From Halobacteriales archaeon QS_1_68_20 (GTDB lineage: Archaea; Halobacteriota; Halobacteria; Halobacteriales; PXRE01), in contig PXRE01000015.1 of NCBI GenBank assembly GCA_003021085.1, forward strand, positions 17,026 to 81,025: 64,000 nt of DNA, given 5' to 3'. A program made the translations under genes and the position numbers. Positions 45,011-54,123 of this stretch are shown piece after piece; positions within the stretch are counted from its first letter, which is position 1; the number at the start of each line of letters is the position of its first letter. The notes beneath the pieces are model-generated. The model was not told the DNA's origin and made no database searches. It saw nothing but the letters and a program-made list of their open reading frames with translations.

Positions 45011-45241
45011 CTACTCGAGGGCGACGTAGGTCCGGGTCGTCCCGACGCCGTCCAGCGACCTGATCTGCCGCGTCACTTTGCCGAGCAGGTCCCGGACCTC
45101 CACGGCGGTCAGTTCCACCACGACGTCGAAGTCGCCGGCGACGACGTGTGCTTGCTCGACGCCGTCGACCGCCCTGATCTCGTCGACGAGCGACCGGGCC
45201 GTCCCTGCGGCGCAGTCGACGAACACGAACGCGTGGGTCAT
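45011..45241 (-). CDS. Stand-alone Lrp/AsnC effector (RAM) domain
   Basis: 76 residues (MTHAFVFVDCAAGTARSLVD to RSLDGVGTTRTYVALE) covering just the Lrp ligand-binding fold, with the GxxxxxxV...AGDFDVVVEL motif and no DNA-binding domain. Such proteins bind small molecules (often amino acids) and may partner with HTH regulators. It lies between udk and the PAP2 gene on the same strand. Confidence 0.9.
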   Translation of the reverse strand: MTHAFVFVDCAAGTARSLVDEIRAVDGVEQAHVVAGDFDVVVELTAVEVRDLLGKVTRQIRSLDGVGTTRTYVALE

Positions 45242-45281
45242 GGTACCGATGGGTACTGGCGGGCAAAGTGCCTTTCCCGCG

Positions 45282-46199
45282 TCAGGCGGTGGCCGTGGCG
45301 TCGAGCTCTTCGTCGTCGCCGGGTTCGTCGACACCCGGCCGCGCCTCGTCGGCTTCGTCGCGTTCTTCGTCGTCGCTCTCGTCGGCTTCGTCGCCCTCGG
45401 CCTCGCCGTGGTGGCGGTCCTCCACGCGGTCGGCCAGGCGGACGCTCACCACGGCCAGCACCAGGCCAGCGACGACGTCGGTCGCCCAGTGGATGCCCAG
45501 CACCATCGTCGAGAAGATGACGCTGATGGCGACGACGACGGACGCCGCCAGCCACCGGGGGTACTGGTCCCGCGTCCGGTAGGCGAGGATGGCGACGGTG
45601 GCCGACAGCGACGTGTGGAGCGACGGGAAGACGTTCGTGTTGACGTTGACCTCGCTGGTGAGAATCTGCGAGCGCGGCCAGTTCACGTACAGCAGTGGGT
45701 CGACGAGGTTCGGCAGGAGGTTCCGCGGCCCGTAGGCGATGAACAGCAGGTAACACATCAGGCCGATGGCGTAGTTGAACGTGTACGCCACCACCGTCTT
45801 GCGGAACGGCTCCTGGTCGTCGATGGCCAGGTACGCCAAAAGCGGGAAGACCAGCAGGTAGACGTAGCCGTAGACGTACGTCAGCGAGAAGTACGTCACC
45901 AGCCACGGGGGCGACAGCGACTGCAACGTCGGGACCAGCGTCCCCTCGATGCCGTAGATGATGCCGGTGATCTCCCAGCCGATGATCCACGAGACCTCGG
46001 GGCCGATCCGTCTGGTCACCGAGTTCACCAGCAACGTCGCCGCGAGGACGCCGAGGTACGGGGCGGCCTGCCTGAGTCGCGGCCGGACGTGGTTGCTCAG
46101 TTCCGCCAGGCGGACGAACCCGATCACGGGGATGGCCGTGGCGACGAGCAGGGCCGTAACGACCACCACTACGTTCAGCAGAACGTCGACCAAAACCAC
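45282..46199 (-). CDS. PAP2-superfamily membrane phosphatase
   Basis: A 305-residue membrane protein with about six TM helices and the PAP2 C2 and C3 motifs VFPSLHTSLSATVAIL (SxxH) and GIHWATDVVAGLVLAVVS (HxxxxD). The C1 part is less clear. The C-terminal 45 residues are strongly acidic. It probably dephosphorylates a lipid phosphate or transfers a head group at the outer membrane face; no substrate is indicated. Confidence 0.88.
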   Translation of the reverse strand: MVLVDVLLNVVVVVTALLVATAIPVIGFVRLAELSNHVRPRLRQAAPYLGVLAATLLVNSVTRRIGPEVSWIIGWEITGIIYGIEGTLVPTLQSLSPPWLVTYFSLTYVYGYVYLLVFPLLAYLAIDDQEPFRKTVVAYTFNYAIGLMCYLLFIAYGPRNLLPNLVDPLLYVNWPRSQILTSEVNVNTNVFPSLHTSLSATVAILAYRTRDQYPRWLAASVVVAISVIFSTMVLGIHWATDVVAGLVLAVVSVRLADRVEDRHHGEAEGDEADESDDEERDEADEARPGVDEPGDDEELDATATA

Positions 46200-46203
46200 T
46201 GTA

Positions 46204-48021
46204 TCACCTGGCGATCAACCGCCCGTCTTCGTCGTACCTGAATCCTGCGTTTTCGAACGCTTCCCTGGCCGCCTCCTCGTCCGGCTGGCCGTCCTCGCCG
46301 AGGAACGAGAGCCGGGGAGCGCTCTCGCCCCACTCCAGGTCCGAGGGGAGCCACTCGGTCCCGTCCAGCGGACTCGCGACGGGCGAGGCGTACCCGCCCA
46401 TGACCGTGCGGACGATGTGCTCCTTGTCGACGAGTCGCGCGACCGTGCGCCGGAACCGGGTGTTGCTCATCGGCGAGACGTCGGCGTTGAACCCGACGTG
46501 GTAATACGACCGGGACTGCTCGACGACCAGTTCCAGGTCGCTGTTGCGGCCGATGCGGGGCACGTCGTCGGCTGCGAGGCTCGACGAAGTGGCGTCGGCG
46601 TCGTCGGCCGCGACGAGTTCGACCATCGCGGTCGAGGACGGCGCCACCCTGACGTCGAGGCTGGTGAACGCGATGCGGCCGAACCGCTCGTTCGGCGCCG
46701 TGTCCCCGCGTTCGAGGAAGTGGTCCTCGAACGGTTCGAAGGAGACGTTCTCCCCGGCGATGCGGCGCTCCAGCTGCAGCGGCCCGCTCCCGACCGGTTC
46801 GGGGTTGTCCCAGACCAGCGCCTCGGTCGTCCCCTCGGCGACCTCGACCCCGGCGATGTCGGCCTCCTTCGACATCGGTCGCCACTCGCGTTCCGGGAGG
46901 ATGGGAACGGTCAGCACCGACTCGGCTACCTCGTGGCTCGCGGTGACGCGCAACCGGACGCGGCGGTCGTCCAGCGCCTCCGCGGACTCGACGAGTGACG
47001 TCTGGGCCCTGTACTGGGGGGCCGGGACGGAGGACTCCTGGTTGCCCAGCGAGGTGTCCGAGAGGAACCGGTACGTGAAGGCGACGTCGCTGGCGGTGAG
47101 GTCGGAGCCGTCGTGCCAGGTGAGGTCCTCGCGCAACCGGACCGTCACGTCGAGAGCGTCGTCGCCGGTCTCCTCCCAGGTCCACTCCTCCGCCAGCCAG
47201 GGGTTGTAGCTGCCGTCGTACTCCCTGGCCAGCGAGTCGTACAGCAGCCCCATGAACGTGCCGCGGTTCCGGAACTCGACGGCGATGGGGTTGCTGTTCT
47301 CGGTCACCCGGGAGTCCGTCGTGACGACGCGGAGTTCGTCCTGGCGGGCCGGGGTCTCCGCACCGGGACGTCGGGCGGCGGCCTCGCTCCCGGTCGGCCT
47401 GAGCGCGACGTAGTTCAGCGGAGACGCCAGCCCGAACTCCCGCCACCCGACGAAGCGGTCCTCCCGGACCGCCCACACGTCGTCGGGGACGGCGACGGTC
47501 GTGAACGGTTGCTGGCGGACGAGTTCCCGCTGGAGTTCCTCGACCGTGAGTCGGCGCGACCGACCTTGCGACCAGCGCTGCTCTTCCAGGAGGTCGTCGA
47601 CGGTGAGGTCCGCGAAGCCGAAGGGGTTCTGCCACCCCGTCTCGGCGGCGAACCGCGAGTGCGTCAGCGGCCGGAGGAAGTCCGGGTCCGACGCCCCGGC
47701 GTGGGTCGCCACGTAGAGGTCGAAGTCGTGATTGATGAGGACGTCCCGGAGGAGTTCGTCCGCGGGCATGAGGACCACGCGGGACTCGATGCCGGCGGTC
47801 TCCAGGTTGTCGGCCAGGTTCCGCGCGATGGTCACCGCCACGGGGTCCTTGTCGGCAGGGACGGTCTTGATCCTGACCGAGACCTGCTGGCCCGTCTCGC
47901 GGTTCATCAGTGAGCGGAGCCGACGGATGCAGCCGCTGGTGGAGGCGAGGCCCACGCCGGCAGTGGTGGCGAGTACCCCCCTCCGGGTCGGAAATCCGTC
48001 GTCGTCTTCCCCCCGGGTCAT
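46204..48021 (-). CDS. Family-5 (peptide/nickel-type) ABC solute-binding protein
   Basis: A 605-residue lipoprotein: Tat-like leader RRGVLATTAGVGLASTSG with Cys31 in SGCIRR, then an SBP_bac_5 domain (VTENSNPIAVEFRNRGTFMG, LAREYDGSYNPWLAEEWTW, VTVRLREDLTWHDGSDLTAS, DVAFTYRFLSD and the C-terminal SNTRFRRTVARLVDKEHIVR). No permease or ATPase of this type is adjacent. A first domain at about 60-170 (DKDPVAVTIARNLADNLETA) resembles the end of another SBP, so it may be an unusual two-part layout. Confidence 0.88.
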   Translation of the reverse strand: MTRGEDDDGFPTRRGVLATTAGVGLASTSGCIRRLRSLMNRETGQQVSVRIKTVPADKDPVAVTIARNLADNLETAGIESRVVLMPADELLRDVLINHDFDLYVATHAGASDPDFLRPLTHSRFAAETGWQNPFGFADLTVDDLLEEQRWSQGRSRRLTVEELQRELVRQQPFTTVAVPDDVWAVREDRFVGWREFGLASPLNYVALRPTGSEAAARRPGAETPARQDELRVVTTDSRVTENSNPIAVEFRNRGTFMGLLYDSLAREYDGSYNPWLAEEWTWEETGDDALDVTVRLREDLTWHDGSDLTASDVAFTYRFLSDTSLGNQESSVPAPQYRAQTSLVESAEALDDRRVRLRVTASHEVAESVLTVPILPEREWRPMSKEADIAGVEVAEGTTEALVWDNPEPVGSGPLQLERRIAGENVSFEPFEDHFLERGDTAPNERFGRIAFTSLDVRVAPSSTAMVELVAADDADATSSSLAADDVPRIGRNSDLELVVEQSRSYYHVGFNADVSPMSNTRFRRTVARLVDKEHIVRTVMGGYASPVASPLDGTEWLPSDLEWGESAPRLSFLGEDGQPDEEAAREAFENAGFRYDEDGRLIAR

Positions 48022-48219
48022 TATGCTATGTAGTCCCGTGTGTTCTTACCGACTATAACCCTGGTGTTTGCGCTCAGACTTGACGACGGCGAGTCACGTG
48101 CACCGTCACCACCCTTGCGTTCCCCGCCGGTGGGTGGGCCCAGAGCGGCCCGGCGGAACGGCGACGGTCGTGCCCGCTTCAGTCCACTTATAGTCCCCTG
48201 CCCCGAACGCCCGGTCACC

Positions 48220-48987
48220 GTGACGAACACCCAGGTCACTCTCGTCCAGATCGACAACTACGGCCCCTGGACCGTGACGCCGGAACCCCGCAGGGAGGTC
48301 GACCTGCAGACGTTACAGTCGCGGCTGTACGCCGACCTCTCGCAGTCGTTCGGGACCGCGGACGGATACGTCTTCTTCACGCGGTTCGACAACATGGTCG
48401 CGGTCAGCAACGGCTTCTCGATGGACGACCACGCGCTCGTCCAGGAGTCGCTCGGCAACCGCTACCCGGTGACCGTCAGTTTCTCGGTGGCAACGGGGAC
48501 GACCCCCGTCAAGGCGCTGGAGGACGCCACCCGCCAGTTACAGGAGCAAGGGAGCGCACAGGACCGGTCCCGCCGGGAGATCCTCGCCGGGCGGACCGTC
48601 GAAGAGGGGCACAGCGAACCCGACGACGTGACGATCGCGCACTTCGACGTCAACGACATGACCGAGGAGTACACCGACCAGTACAACGCCTTCGACGCGT
48701 TCGTCCACGTCGAACAGGGGTACGCGGAGCTGATGCGGTACATGCGCCAGGAGCACGACTCGCTGTGTTTCTTCGTCGGTGGGGACAACATCATCGCCGT
48801 CACGCCCGACCTCGACCCCGGGGACTACGAATCGGCAATCGAACACGTCCGGGAGGCCGTCGACGTGGAACTGAAGGTCGGCGTCGGCCAGGCTACGACG
48901 GCCGGCGACGCCGGCATGGCCGCCAAACACGCCCTCGAAACCTGCCGCGCCCGCGGGACGGCCGTGGAGCCCGCCGCCGACCACTAA
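48220..48987 (+). CDS. GTP cyclohydrolase III
   Basis: A 255-residue archaeal GCH III that makes 2-amino-5-formylamino-6-ribosylamino-4(3H)-pyrimidinone phosphate for riboflavin and F420 synthesis. The start MTNTQVTLVQIDNYGPWTVT (GTG at 48220) is diagnostic, followed by FGTADGYVFFTRFDNMVAVS, SFSVATGTTPVKALEDATRQ and the Mg-site FFVGGDNIIAVTPDLDP. Two GGDEF-like halves are visible. It stands alone. Confidence 0.94.
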   Translation: MTNTQVTLVQIDNYGPWTVTPEPRREVDLQTLQSRLYADLSQSFGTADGYVFFTRFDNMVAVSNGFSMDDHALVQESLGNRYPVTVSFSVATGTTPVKALEDATRQLQEQGSAQDRSRREILAGRTVEEGHSEPDDVTIAHFDVNDMTEEYTDQYNAFDAFVHVEQGYAELMRYMRQEHDSLCFFVGGDNIIAVTPDLDPGDYESAIEHVREAVDVELKVGVGQATTAGDAGMAAKHALETCRARGTAVEPAADH

Positions 48988-49062
48988 TTCCGTAAATACC
49001 GCGTCTCAGCTATTAAGGATACCGGGAGTAGTTTTTAGCCCGAGCCAGCGGTAGCTTCGTTC

Positions 49063-49635
49063 ATGGAGCCAGACGTCACGGTCCGGGACCTCATGACCAG
49101 GGAGTACGTCGGGGTTAGCGAATCGGACCCGGTTTCGGGGGTCGCCGACCTGTTGCTGGACGAGGACGCGAGAGCGGCGGTCGTGTTGCGGGGCAGCGAA
49201 CCGGTCGGGATGCTCACCATGGCCGACGCGCTCGGGCACCTCACCGGTGACGGGGAGCCGGACGGCCCCGTCTCCGACGCCATGTCCGGAACGACGCCAT
49301 CGGTCGCGGCGGGCGGGGGGTTCGTCGACGCCGCCAACAAACTCGCGGAGGCCGGCACCGAGTGCCTGATGGTCACCGACGGTGACGAACTGCTGGGCGT
49401 CGTCAGCGAGCGCGACGTCGTCGGCGCCGCGGCGTCGCTCTCGACGCGACCCGCCCACGAGGGCGGCCGCGACCGCGAGGTGGAGGTGGCCGGGGTCACC
49501 GCCGACGTCGGTGACGCCGCCGGGGCGGAGACCGAGTACTCCACCCAGAGCGTCTGTGAGATCTGCGGGTCGCTGACCCCCGACCTCCAGAACTTCAACG
49601 GCCAGCTCATCTGCAGCGATTGCCGGGAAGTGTAG
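49063..49635 (+). CDS. CBS-domain pair with C-terminal zinc ribbon
   Basis: A 190-residue protein: CBS1 at about 5-60 (VRDLMTREYVGVSESDPVSG, AAVVLRGSEPVGMLTMADAL) and CBS2 at about 70-125 (AMSGTTPSVAAGGGFVDAAN, CLMVTDGDELLGVVSERDVV). A zinc knuckle pair follows at the end (SVCEICGSLTPDLQ and LICSDCREV). CBS pairs bind adenosine nucleotides; the ribbon may contact RNA or protein. Confidence 0.9.
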   Translation: MEPDVTVRDLMTREYVGVSESDPVSGVADLLLDEDARAAVVLRGSEPVGMLTMADALGHLTGDGEPDGPVSDAMSGTTPSVAAGGGFVDAANKLAEAGTECLMVTDGDELLGVVSERDVVGAAASLSTRPAHEGGRDREVEVAGVTADVGDAAGAETEYSTQSVCEICGSLTPDLQNFNGQLICSDCREV

Positions 49636-49737
49636 CCGATAGAGTGTAAACTGGTTGACTAGATTGGCGGGGTGGGCGCCCCGGCAGCGGACGGAATCGG
49701 CCGCTCGCGGCCGTATCGACCCTGACAGAGAGGCAGA

Positions 49738-49745
49738 TTTATATA
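49738..49745 (+). promoter_or_regulatory. TATA box of the permuted livJ gene
   Basis: tttatata, 27 bases before the ATG at 49772, the spacing for a leaderless haloarchaeal transcript. It marks this gene as its own transcription unit, apart from the convergent livHMGF operon. Confidence 0.65.
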
Positions 49746-49771
49746 GTAAGCTTGGTTACCCTCTCGATAGC

Positions 49772-51067
49772 ATGGCACGGAATATCAACCGTCGAAACGT
49801 GATCAAGGGCATCAGCGCGTCGGGGTTCGCCGGGCTGACCGGGCTCGCCGGGTGTATCGGAGGCTCCGGAGGGAGCGACTCCCCGGACGTCGTAAACATT
49901 ATCGGGTACCCGGAGGACGGGATCCAGCTGTTCAAGGACTTCTACGAGACCGCCAGCGAGGACCAGCAGGTCATCGTGCCGGACGGCCTGAAGTCCTCGG
50001 ACCTGGCCGCGAACGTCGGCCACGACCTCAGTTCGGTCCTGGGGACGGCACCGGCCGCGGGCGGTCCGAACCAGGAGGCGTACACCCAGATGTACGAGGA
50101 CGAGTACGGCAGTTCGCCGGGCGTGTTCACCGCCCAGTCGTACGACTCCGTCGCCATCCAGATCCTGGCCAACGCCGCCGCGGGCGACAACAGCGGGCAG
50201 GCCATCCGCGACCAGATGCGCCGGATGGCCAACCCGGGCGGCATGGAGGTCGGTCCCGAGAACTTCGTCGAGGGCGTCGAGGCCGCCGCCAACGGCGACG
50301 ACATCGACTTCAAGGGGGCGTCCAGTTCGGTCAACTTCGACCAGGCGGGCGACCCGGCGTCGGCCGCCTACGACATCTGGGAGTTCACCGACGAGGGCAC
50401 CGAGAACGTCGACACCCAGACGTTCGAGGGTGACAACCCCGAGGGCGCCGGTTCGATGGCCGACTCCGGCCCCGGCGGCATGGGCCGGACCATCAAGGTC
50501 GGTATCCTCCTGCCCAGCACGGGGGCGCTGGCACCGGTGGGCGAGCAGATGATCAACGCCGCCCAGATTCCGGCCATGCAGGTCAACGACAGCGACGTCG
50601 ACCTCGAGGTCGACACGCAGGTCGAGGACACCGCGACCGACTCCTCGACCGGTGTCAGCCGCGCCGAGACCCTGGTCAACGCCGGCTACCCGTCGATCTG
50701 TGGGTCGGCGTCCTCCGGCGTGAACGTCCCGGTGTGCAAGAACGTCCTCATCCCCAACAACGTCGTCGGCTGTTCGCCGTCCTCGACGGCGCTGTCGGTC
50801 ACCAGCCTGGACGACGACGACTTCATCTTCCGGACGGCCCCCTCGGACAAGTTCCAGGGTCCGTTCATGGGCCGGGTGGCCGCCGACCACCAGGACGCCT
50901 CGACCGCCTCGACGCTGTACGTCAACAACGACTACGGCGAGCAGCTCTCGAACGCGTTCGCGGAGACCTTCGAGAGCGAGCACGACGGCGAGGTCTGGAA
51001 CCAGGTGGCGTTCAACCAGGGTCAGTCGTCGTACACCAGCAAGATCGAGAACGCGCTGTCGGAGTAA
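49772..51067 (+). CDS. livJ: Circularly permuted LivJ-type branched-chain amino-acid-binding lipoprotein
   Basis: A 431-residue lipoprotein. The leader (NRRNVIKGISASGFAGLTGL, lipobox LAGC at Cys28) and a short Gly/Ser spacer are normal. The mature part runs in the wrong order: residues 36-222 are the usual C-terminal half (DVVNIIGYPEDGIQLFKDFY; PGVFTAQSYDSVAIQILANA; AAANGDDIDFKGASSSVNFD). A linker at about 223-238 follows, then residues 239-431 are the usual N-terminal half (RTIKVGILLPSTGALAPVGE; AETLVNAGYPSICGSASSG; TLYVNNDYGEQLSNAFAETF), ending SYTSKIENALSE where the C-terminal half would normally begin. All in one frame without lesions. It converges with livHMGF. Confidence 0.9.
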   Translation: MARNINRRNVIKGISASGFAGLTGLAGCIGGSGGSDSPDVVNIIGYPEDGIQLFKDFYETASEDQQVIVPDGLKSSDLAANVGHDLSSVLGTAPAAGGPNQEAYTQMYEDEYGSSPGVFTAQSYDSVAIQILANAAAGDNSGQAIRDQMRRMANPGGMEVGPENFVEGVEAAANGDDIDFKGASSSVNFDQAGDPASAAYDIWEFTDEGTENVDTQTFEGDNPEGAGSMADSGPGGMGRTIKVGILLPSTGALAPVGEQMINAAQIPAMQVNDSDVDLEVDTQVEDTATDSSTGVSRAETLVNAGYPSICGSASSGVNVPVCKNVLIPNNVVGCSPSSTALSVTSLDDDDFIFRTAPSDKFQGPFMGRVAADHQDASTASTLYVNNDYGEQLSNAFAETFESEHDGEVWNQVAFNQGQSSYTSKIENALSE

Positions 51068-51195
51068 GCGACGACTCCCCACGTTCGGATTTTCTTTCGG
51101 TCGCGACCGGATAGCGACGCCTGGCAGTCGTCCGTAACTCGACGAACGGTCGCGGGGACGAGTGTACTCGTCGGTCGCCGAGAAAACGCAGGCGG

Positions 51196-51966
51196 TTACC
51201 CGCCCAGGAACTGCTGGCGGACCTCTTCGTCTTCGAGCAACCGCTGGCCGTCGTCCATGTAGCGGTTCTCGCCCTGCGCGAGGACGTAGCCGCGGTCACA
51301 CCGGCGGAGCGCCTCCTTGGCGTTCTGCTCGACCATCAGGATGGCGGTGCCGTCGTCGTTGATCACGTCGATGCGGTCGAACATCTCGTCGACCAGGTCC
51401 GGCGCCAGCCCCGCGGACGGTTCGTCCAGCAACAACAGGTCCGGGTCCAGCATCAGCGCCCGGCCCATCGCCAGCATCTGTTGCTGGCCGCCCGAGAGCG
51501 TCCCCGCGCGCTGTTCCTCGCGTTCTTCCAGGATCGGGAACCGGTCGTAGACGGCCTCCAGGGCGTCCTGTGGAACCTCCTCGAGGATGTACGCGCCCAT
51601 CTCCAGGTTCTCACGGACCGACAGGCTCGGGAAGACGTTGTCCGACTGGGGGACGTAGCCGATGCCCAGGTGGATGATGTCTTCCGGGGCGAGTCCGGTG
51701 ATGTCCTGGCCGTCGAAGACGATGTTGCCGCCCATGTGGGTCGTCAGTCCGAAGACGGACTTCATCGCCGTGGACTTGCCGGCGCCGTTCGGGCCGACGA
51801 TGGTCACGTACTCGCCCTCGTCGACGAACATGTTCACCGACGTGAGGATTTGCAGGTCCTCGCCGTAGCCGGCGTCGACGTCCCTGACGGTCAGCAGGTG
51901 CTCGCCCTCGGTGATGCCGCTCTCTCTGGAGGCCTCGACGCCCCCGGCGGGTTCGGCGTCGCTCAC
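51196..51966 (-). CDS. livF: Branched-chain amino-acid ABC transporter ATPase LivF
   Basis: A 256-residue ABC ATPase: Walker A VGPNGAGKSTAMKSVFGL, signature TLSGGQQQMLAMGRAL, Walker B LLLLDEPSAGLAPDLVDEMF and H-loop ILMVEQNAKEALRRC. The LivF-type IGYVPQSDNVFPSLSVRENL distinguishes it from LivG. Last gene of the operon, overlapping livG by 4 bases. Confidence 0.95.
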   Translation of the reverse strand: MSDAEPAGGVEASRESGITEGEHLLTVRDVDAGYGEDLQILTSVNMFVDEGEYVTIVGPNGAGKSTAMKSVFGLTTHMGGNIVFDGQDITGLAPEDIIHLGIGYVPQSDNVFPSLSVRENLEMGAYILEEVPQDALEAVYDRFPILEEREEQRAGTLSGGQQQMLAMGRALMLDPDLLLLDEPSAGLAPDLVDEMFDRIDVINDDGTAILMVEQNAKEALRRCDRGYVLAQGENRYMDDGQRLLEDEEVRQQFLGG

Positions 51967-52817
51967 GCCTGACCCCCCAGGTAGGCCTCGATGACTTCCT
52001 CGTCGCTCCTGACCTCTTCCGGCGTCCCGTCGGTGAGGAGTTTGCCCTGGTGCATCACGATCACGCGCTCGCAGTTGTTCATGATGAGGTCCATATCGTG
52101 TTCGACGATCAGGAACGTGTACCCCTGTTTGCGGAGTTCGTGGACGTGCTCCAGCAGCCGCGCCTCCAGCGTCGGGTTGACCCCGGCGAACGGTTCGTCC
52201 AGCAACAGCATGTCGGGGTCGGTCAACATCGCGCGGGCCAGTTCCAGCAGTTTCCGCTGGCCGCCCGAGAGGTTGCCCGCGCGCTCGCTGGCGAGGTGGT
52301 CGATGTCGAAGAACTCCAGGGCGTCCCAGACCTGTTCGACCAGTTCGGTCTCCTGTTCGATCACCCGGTCGCGGGTCCCCGGCAGGACCGACTGCCAGAG
52401 GCGTTCACCGCGCTGGCCCTTCGGCGCCAGCATCATGTTCTCCAGCACGGTCATGTCCGAGAGTTCGCGGGCGATCTGGAACGTCCGGACGAGGCCGCGC
52501 TGGGCGATGTCGTGGGGGTCCATCCCCGTGACGTCCTCGCCGTTGAACGTCACCGTGCCGCCGTCCGGGTCGTACATCCCGGTGATGCAGTTGAACGTGG
52601 TGGACTTGCCGGCGCCGTTCGGCCCGATGAGACCGGTCATCGTCCCGGCCTCGATCTCGAAGCTCACGCCGTCGACGGCGGTGATCCCGCCGAACTGCTT
52701 GCGGAGGTCCTCGACCTGCAACGGGTACTCCGCCATGTCCGGCGATCCGCCGCCGAGTCCGGCCACCGAGGGGGACTCGGCGTCACCGGCGGCGTCGCTC
52801 TCGGCGGTCTCACTCAT
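51963..52817 (-). CDS. livG: Branched-chain amino-acid ABC transporter ATPase LivG
   Basis: A 284-residue ABC ATPase: Walker A IGPNGAGKSTTFNCITGMYD, LivG-type RGLVRTFQIARELSDMTVLE, signature NLSGGQRKLLELARAM, Walker B LLLDEPFAGVNPTLEARLL, H-loop FLIVEHDMDLIMNNC. The ATG at 52817 is chosen over a GTG three codons earlier. It overlaps livM and livF at both ends. Confidence 0.95.
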   Translation of the reverse strand: MSETAESDAAGDAESPSVAGLGGGSPDMAEYPLQVEDLRKQFGGITAVDGVSFEIEAGTMTGLIGPNGAGKSTTFNCITGMYDPDGGTVTFNGEDVTGMDPHDIAQRGLVRTFQIARELSDMTVLENMMLAPKGQRGERLWQSVLPGTRDRVIEQETELVEQVWDALEFFDIDHLASERAGNLSGGQRKLLELARAMLTDPDMLLLDEPFAGVNPTLEARLLEHVHELRKQGYTFLIVEHDMDLIMNNCERVIVMHQGKLLTDGTPEEVRSDEEVIEAYLGGQA

Positions 52818-54123
52818 CGACCTCACCTCCGTCGGAGACGACCGGCCGGTCGGTCAGGTCGACGGCGGCCGCCTCCTCGCTGCGGTGGCCGAGCAGGCCC
52901 TCGGGGCGGTTGTGCATCAACCAGATCAACACCACGCCCATGAAGACGATCTGGAGCTGGTTGATGTTGCCGAGGACGTAGTACGCGAACGGGCCGGGGT
53001 CGAGGTTCCCGAGCGGGGCGACAGCGCCCGCGAACGTCTGCGGGGCGCTGCCGGAACCCACGGCCGTCGTGACGAGGTTCTTCGCGTACACCGGACCCTG
53101 GAACAGCAGGGCGGCGAAGATGGCGCCACCGAGGACGCTTCCGGTGTTGGATCCGGCGCCGCCGATGATCAGCGCGATCCAGGCGTAGAACGTCAGCCGC
53201 GGCCGGAAGTTGTTGGGGTTGATGGCTCCCTGGTCGTACATCCAGAGGACGCCGACCAGTCCCATCAGGCCACAGCCGACCATGAACGACTGCATCTTGA
53301 ACCAGTCGGTGTCCTTGCCGAGCGCGCGGGCGACGTCCTCGTCCTCGCGGATCGCCTTGAGCACGCGGCCGAACGGCGACCGACCGATCCGCTGGAGCAG
53401 CCAGTAGAACGCGACGACGACCAGCACCAGGATGATGCTGTACACGAGGTTGTCGACGACGGCCTTCGGGTTGCCGATCCCGAGCGTGGTCCCGAACCAC
53501 CCGACGAAGTCCAGGTACGGCCCCCGGACGTACAGCGCCGACGTCAGCCAGTCGATGGGGGCCGGGACGTTGAACACCAGCCCGGAGCCGCCGCCGAGCC
53601 CCGTCTCGGTCCCGAACAGGGTGAACGTCTTGATCGACGTCTCCAGGAAGGTGAACCGCATGATCTCCGAGAACGCGATGGTGACGATGGCGAGGTAGTC
53701 CGCCCGGAGCCGCAACGCGGGCAGGGAGACGATCAACCCGAACACGGTCGCCACCACGACGCCCGCGGCCATCCCGACCGGGATCGGCAGACCGAGGCCA
53801 CCGATCTGTGCCGTCGGGTCCTGGGACAGCGGCTGTTTGACCAGCACCGCCATCGTGTAGACGCCGATGGCCATGAACGCGACGACGCCGATGTTGAACA
53901 GCCCGGTGTACCCCCAGTGGAGGTTCAGCGCCAGCGACAGCATGGCGAACACGGCGACGTAGAACGTCAGGTTGCCGATGGCGTTGATCTGGCCACGGAG
54001 GGGGAACCCGATCAGGAACCCGGAGACGATGTACGCCAGGTAGATGATGCCCATGACGACGGCGACGATCTGCCAGTCCGGCGTCGTCTCGAACTTGTCG
54101 GTGACGCTGGGTTCCCCGCTCAT
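52810..54123 (-). CDS. livM: Branched-chain amino-acid ABC transporter permease LivM
   Basis: A 437-residue permease with about ten TM helices. Family blocks are LHWGYTGLFNIGVVAFMAIG, LRADYLAIVTIAFSEIMRFT, the EAA-like cytoplasmic loop GRSPFGRVLKAIREDEDVAR and WIALIIGGAGSNTGSVLGG. The insertion with TETGLGGGSGLVFNVPAPID is typical of LivM. It overlaps livH by 4 bases and livG by 8. Confidence 0.95.
   Translation of the reverse strand: MSGEPSVTDKFETTPDWQIVAVVMGIIYLAYIVSGFLIGFPLRGQINAIGNLTFYVAVFAMLSLALNLHWGYTGLFNIGVVAFMAIGVYTMAVLVKQPLSQDPTAQIGGLGLPIPVGMAAGVVVATVFGLIVSLPALRLRADYLAIVTIAFSEIMRFTFLETSIKTFTLFGTETGLGGGSGLVFNVPAPIDWLTSALYVRGPYLDFVGWFGTTLGIGNPKAVVDNLVYSIILVLVVVAFYWLLQRIGRSPFGRVLKAIREDEDVARALGKDTDWFKMQSFMVGCGLMGLVGVLWMYDQGAINPNNFRPRLTFYAWIALIIGGAGSNTGSVLGGAIFAALLFQGPVYAKNLVTTAVGSGSAPQTFAGAVAPLGNLDPGPFAYYVLGNINQLQIVFMGVVLIWLMHNRPEGLLGHRSEEAAAVDLTDRPVVSDGGEVDE

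Noticed and set aside
46204..48021. Circular permutation of the family-5 binding protein, as in livJ
   Set aside because: The first part resembles a C-terminal SBP segment, but the main domain runs in the normal order to its usual end, so I only note an unusual N-terminal region.
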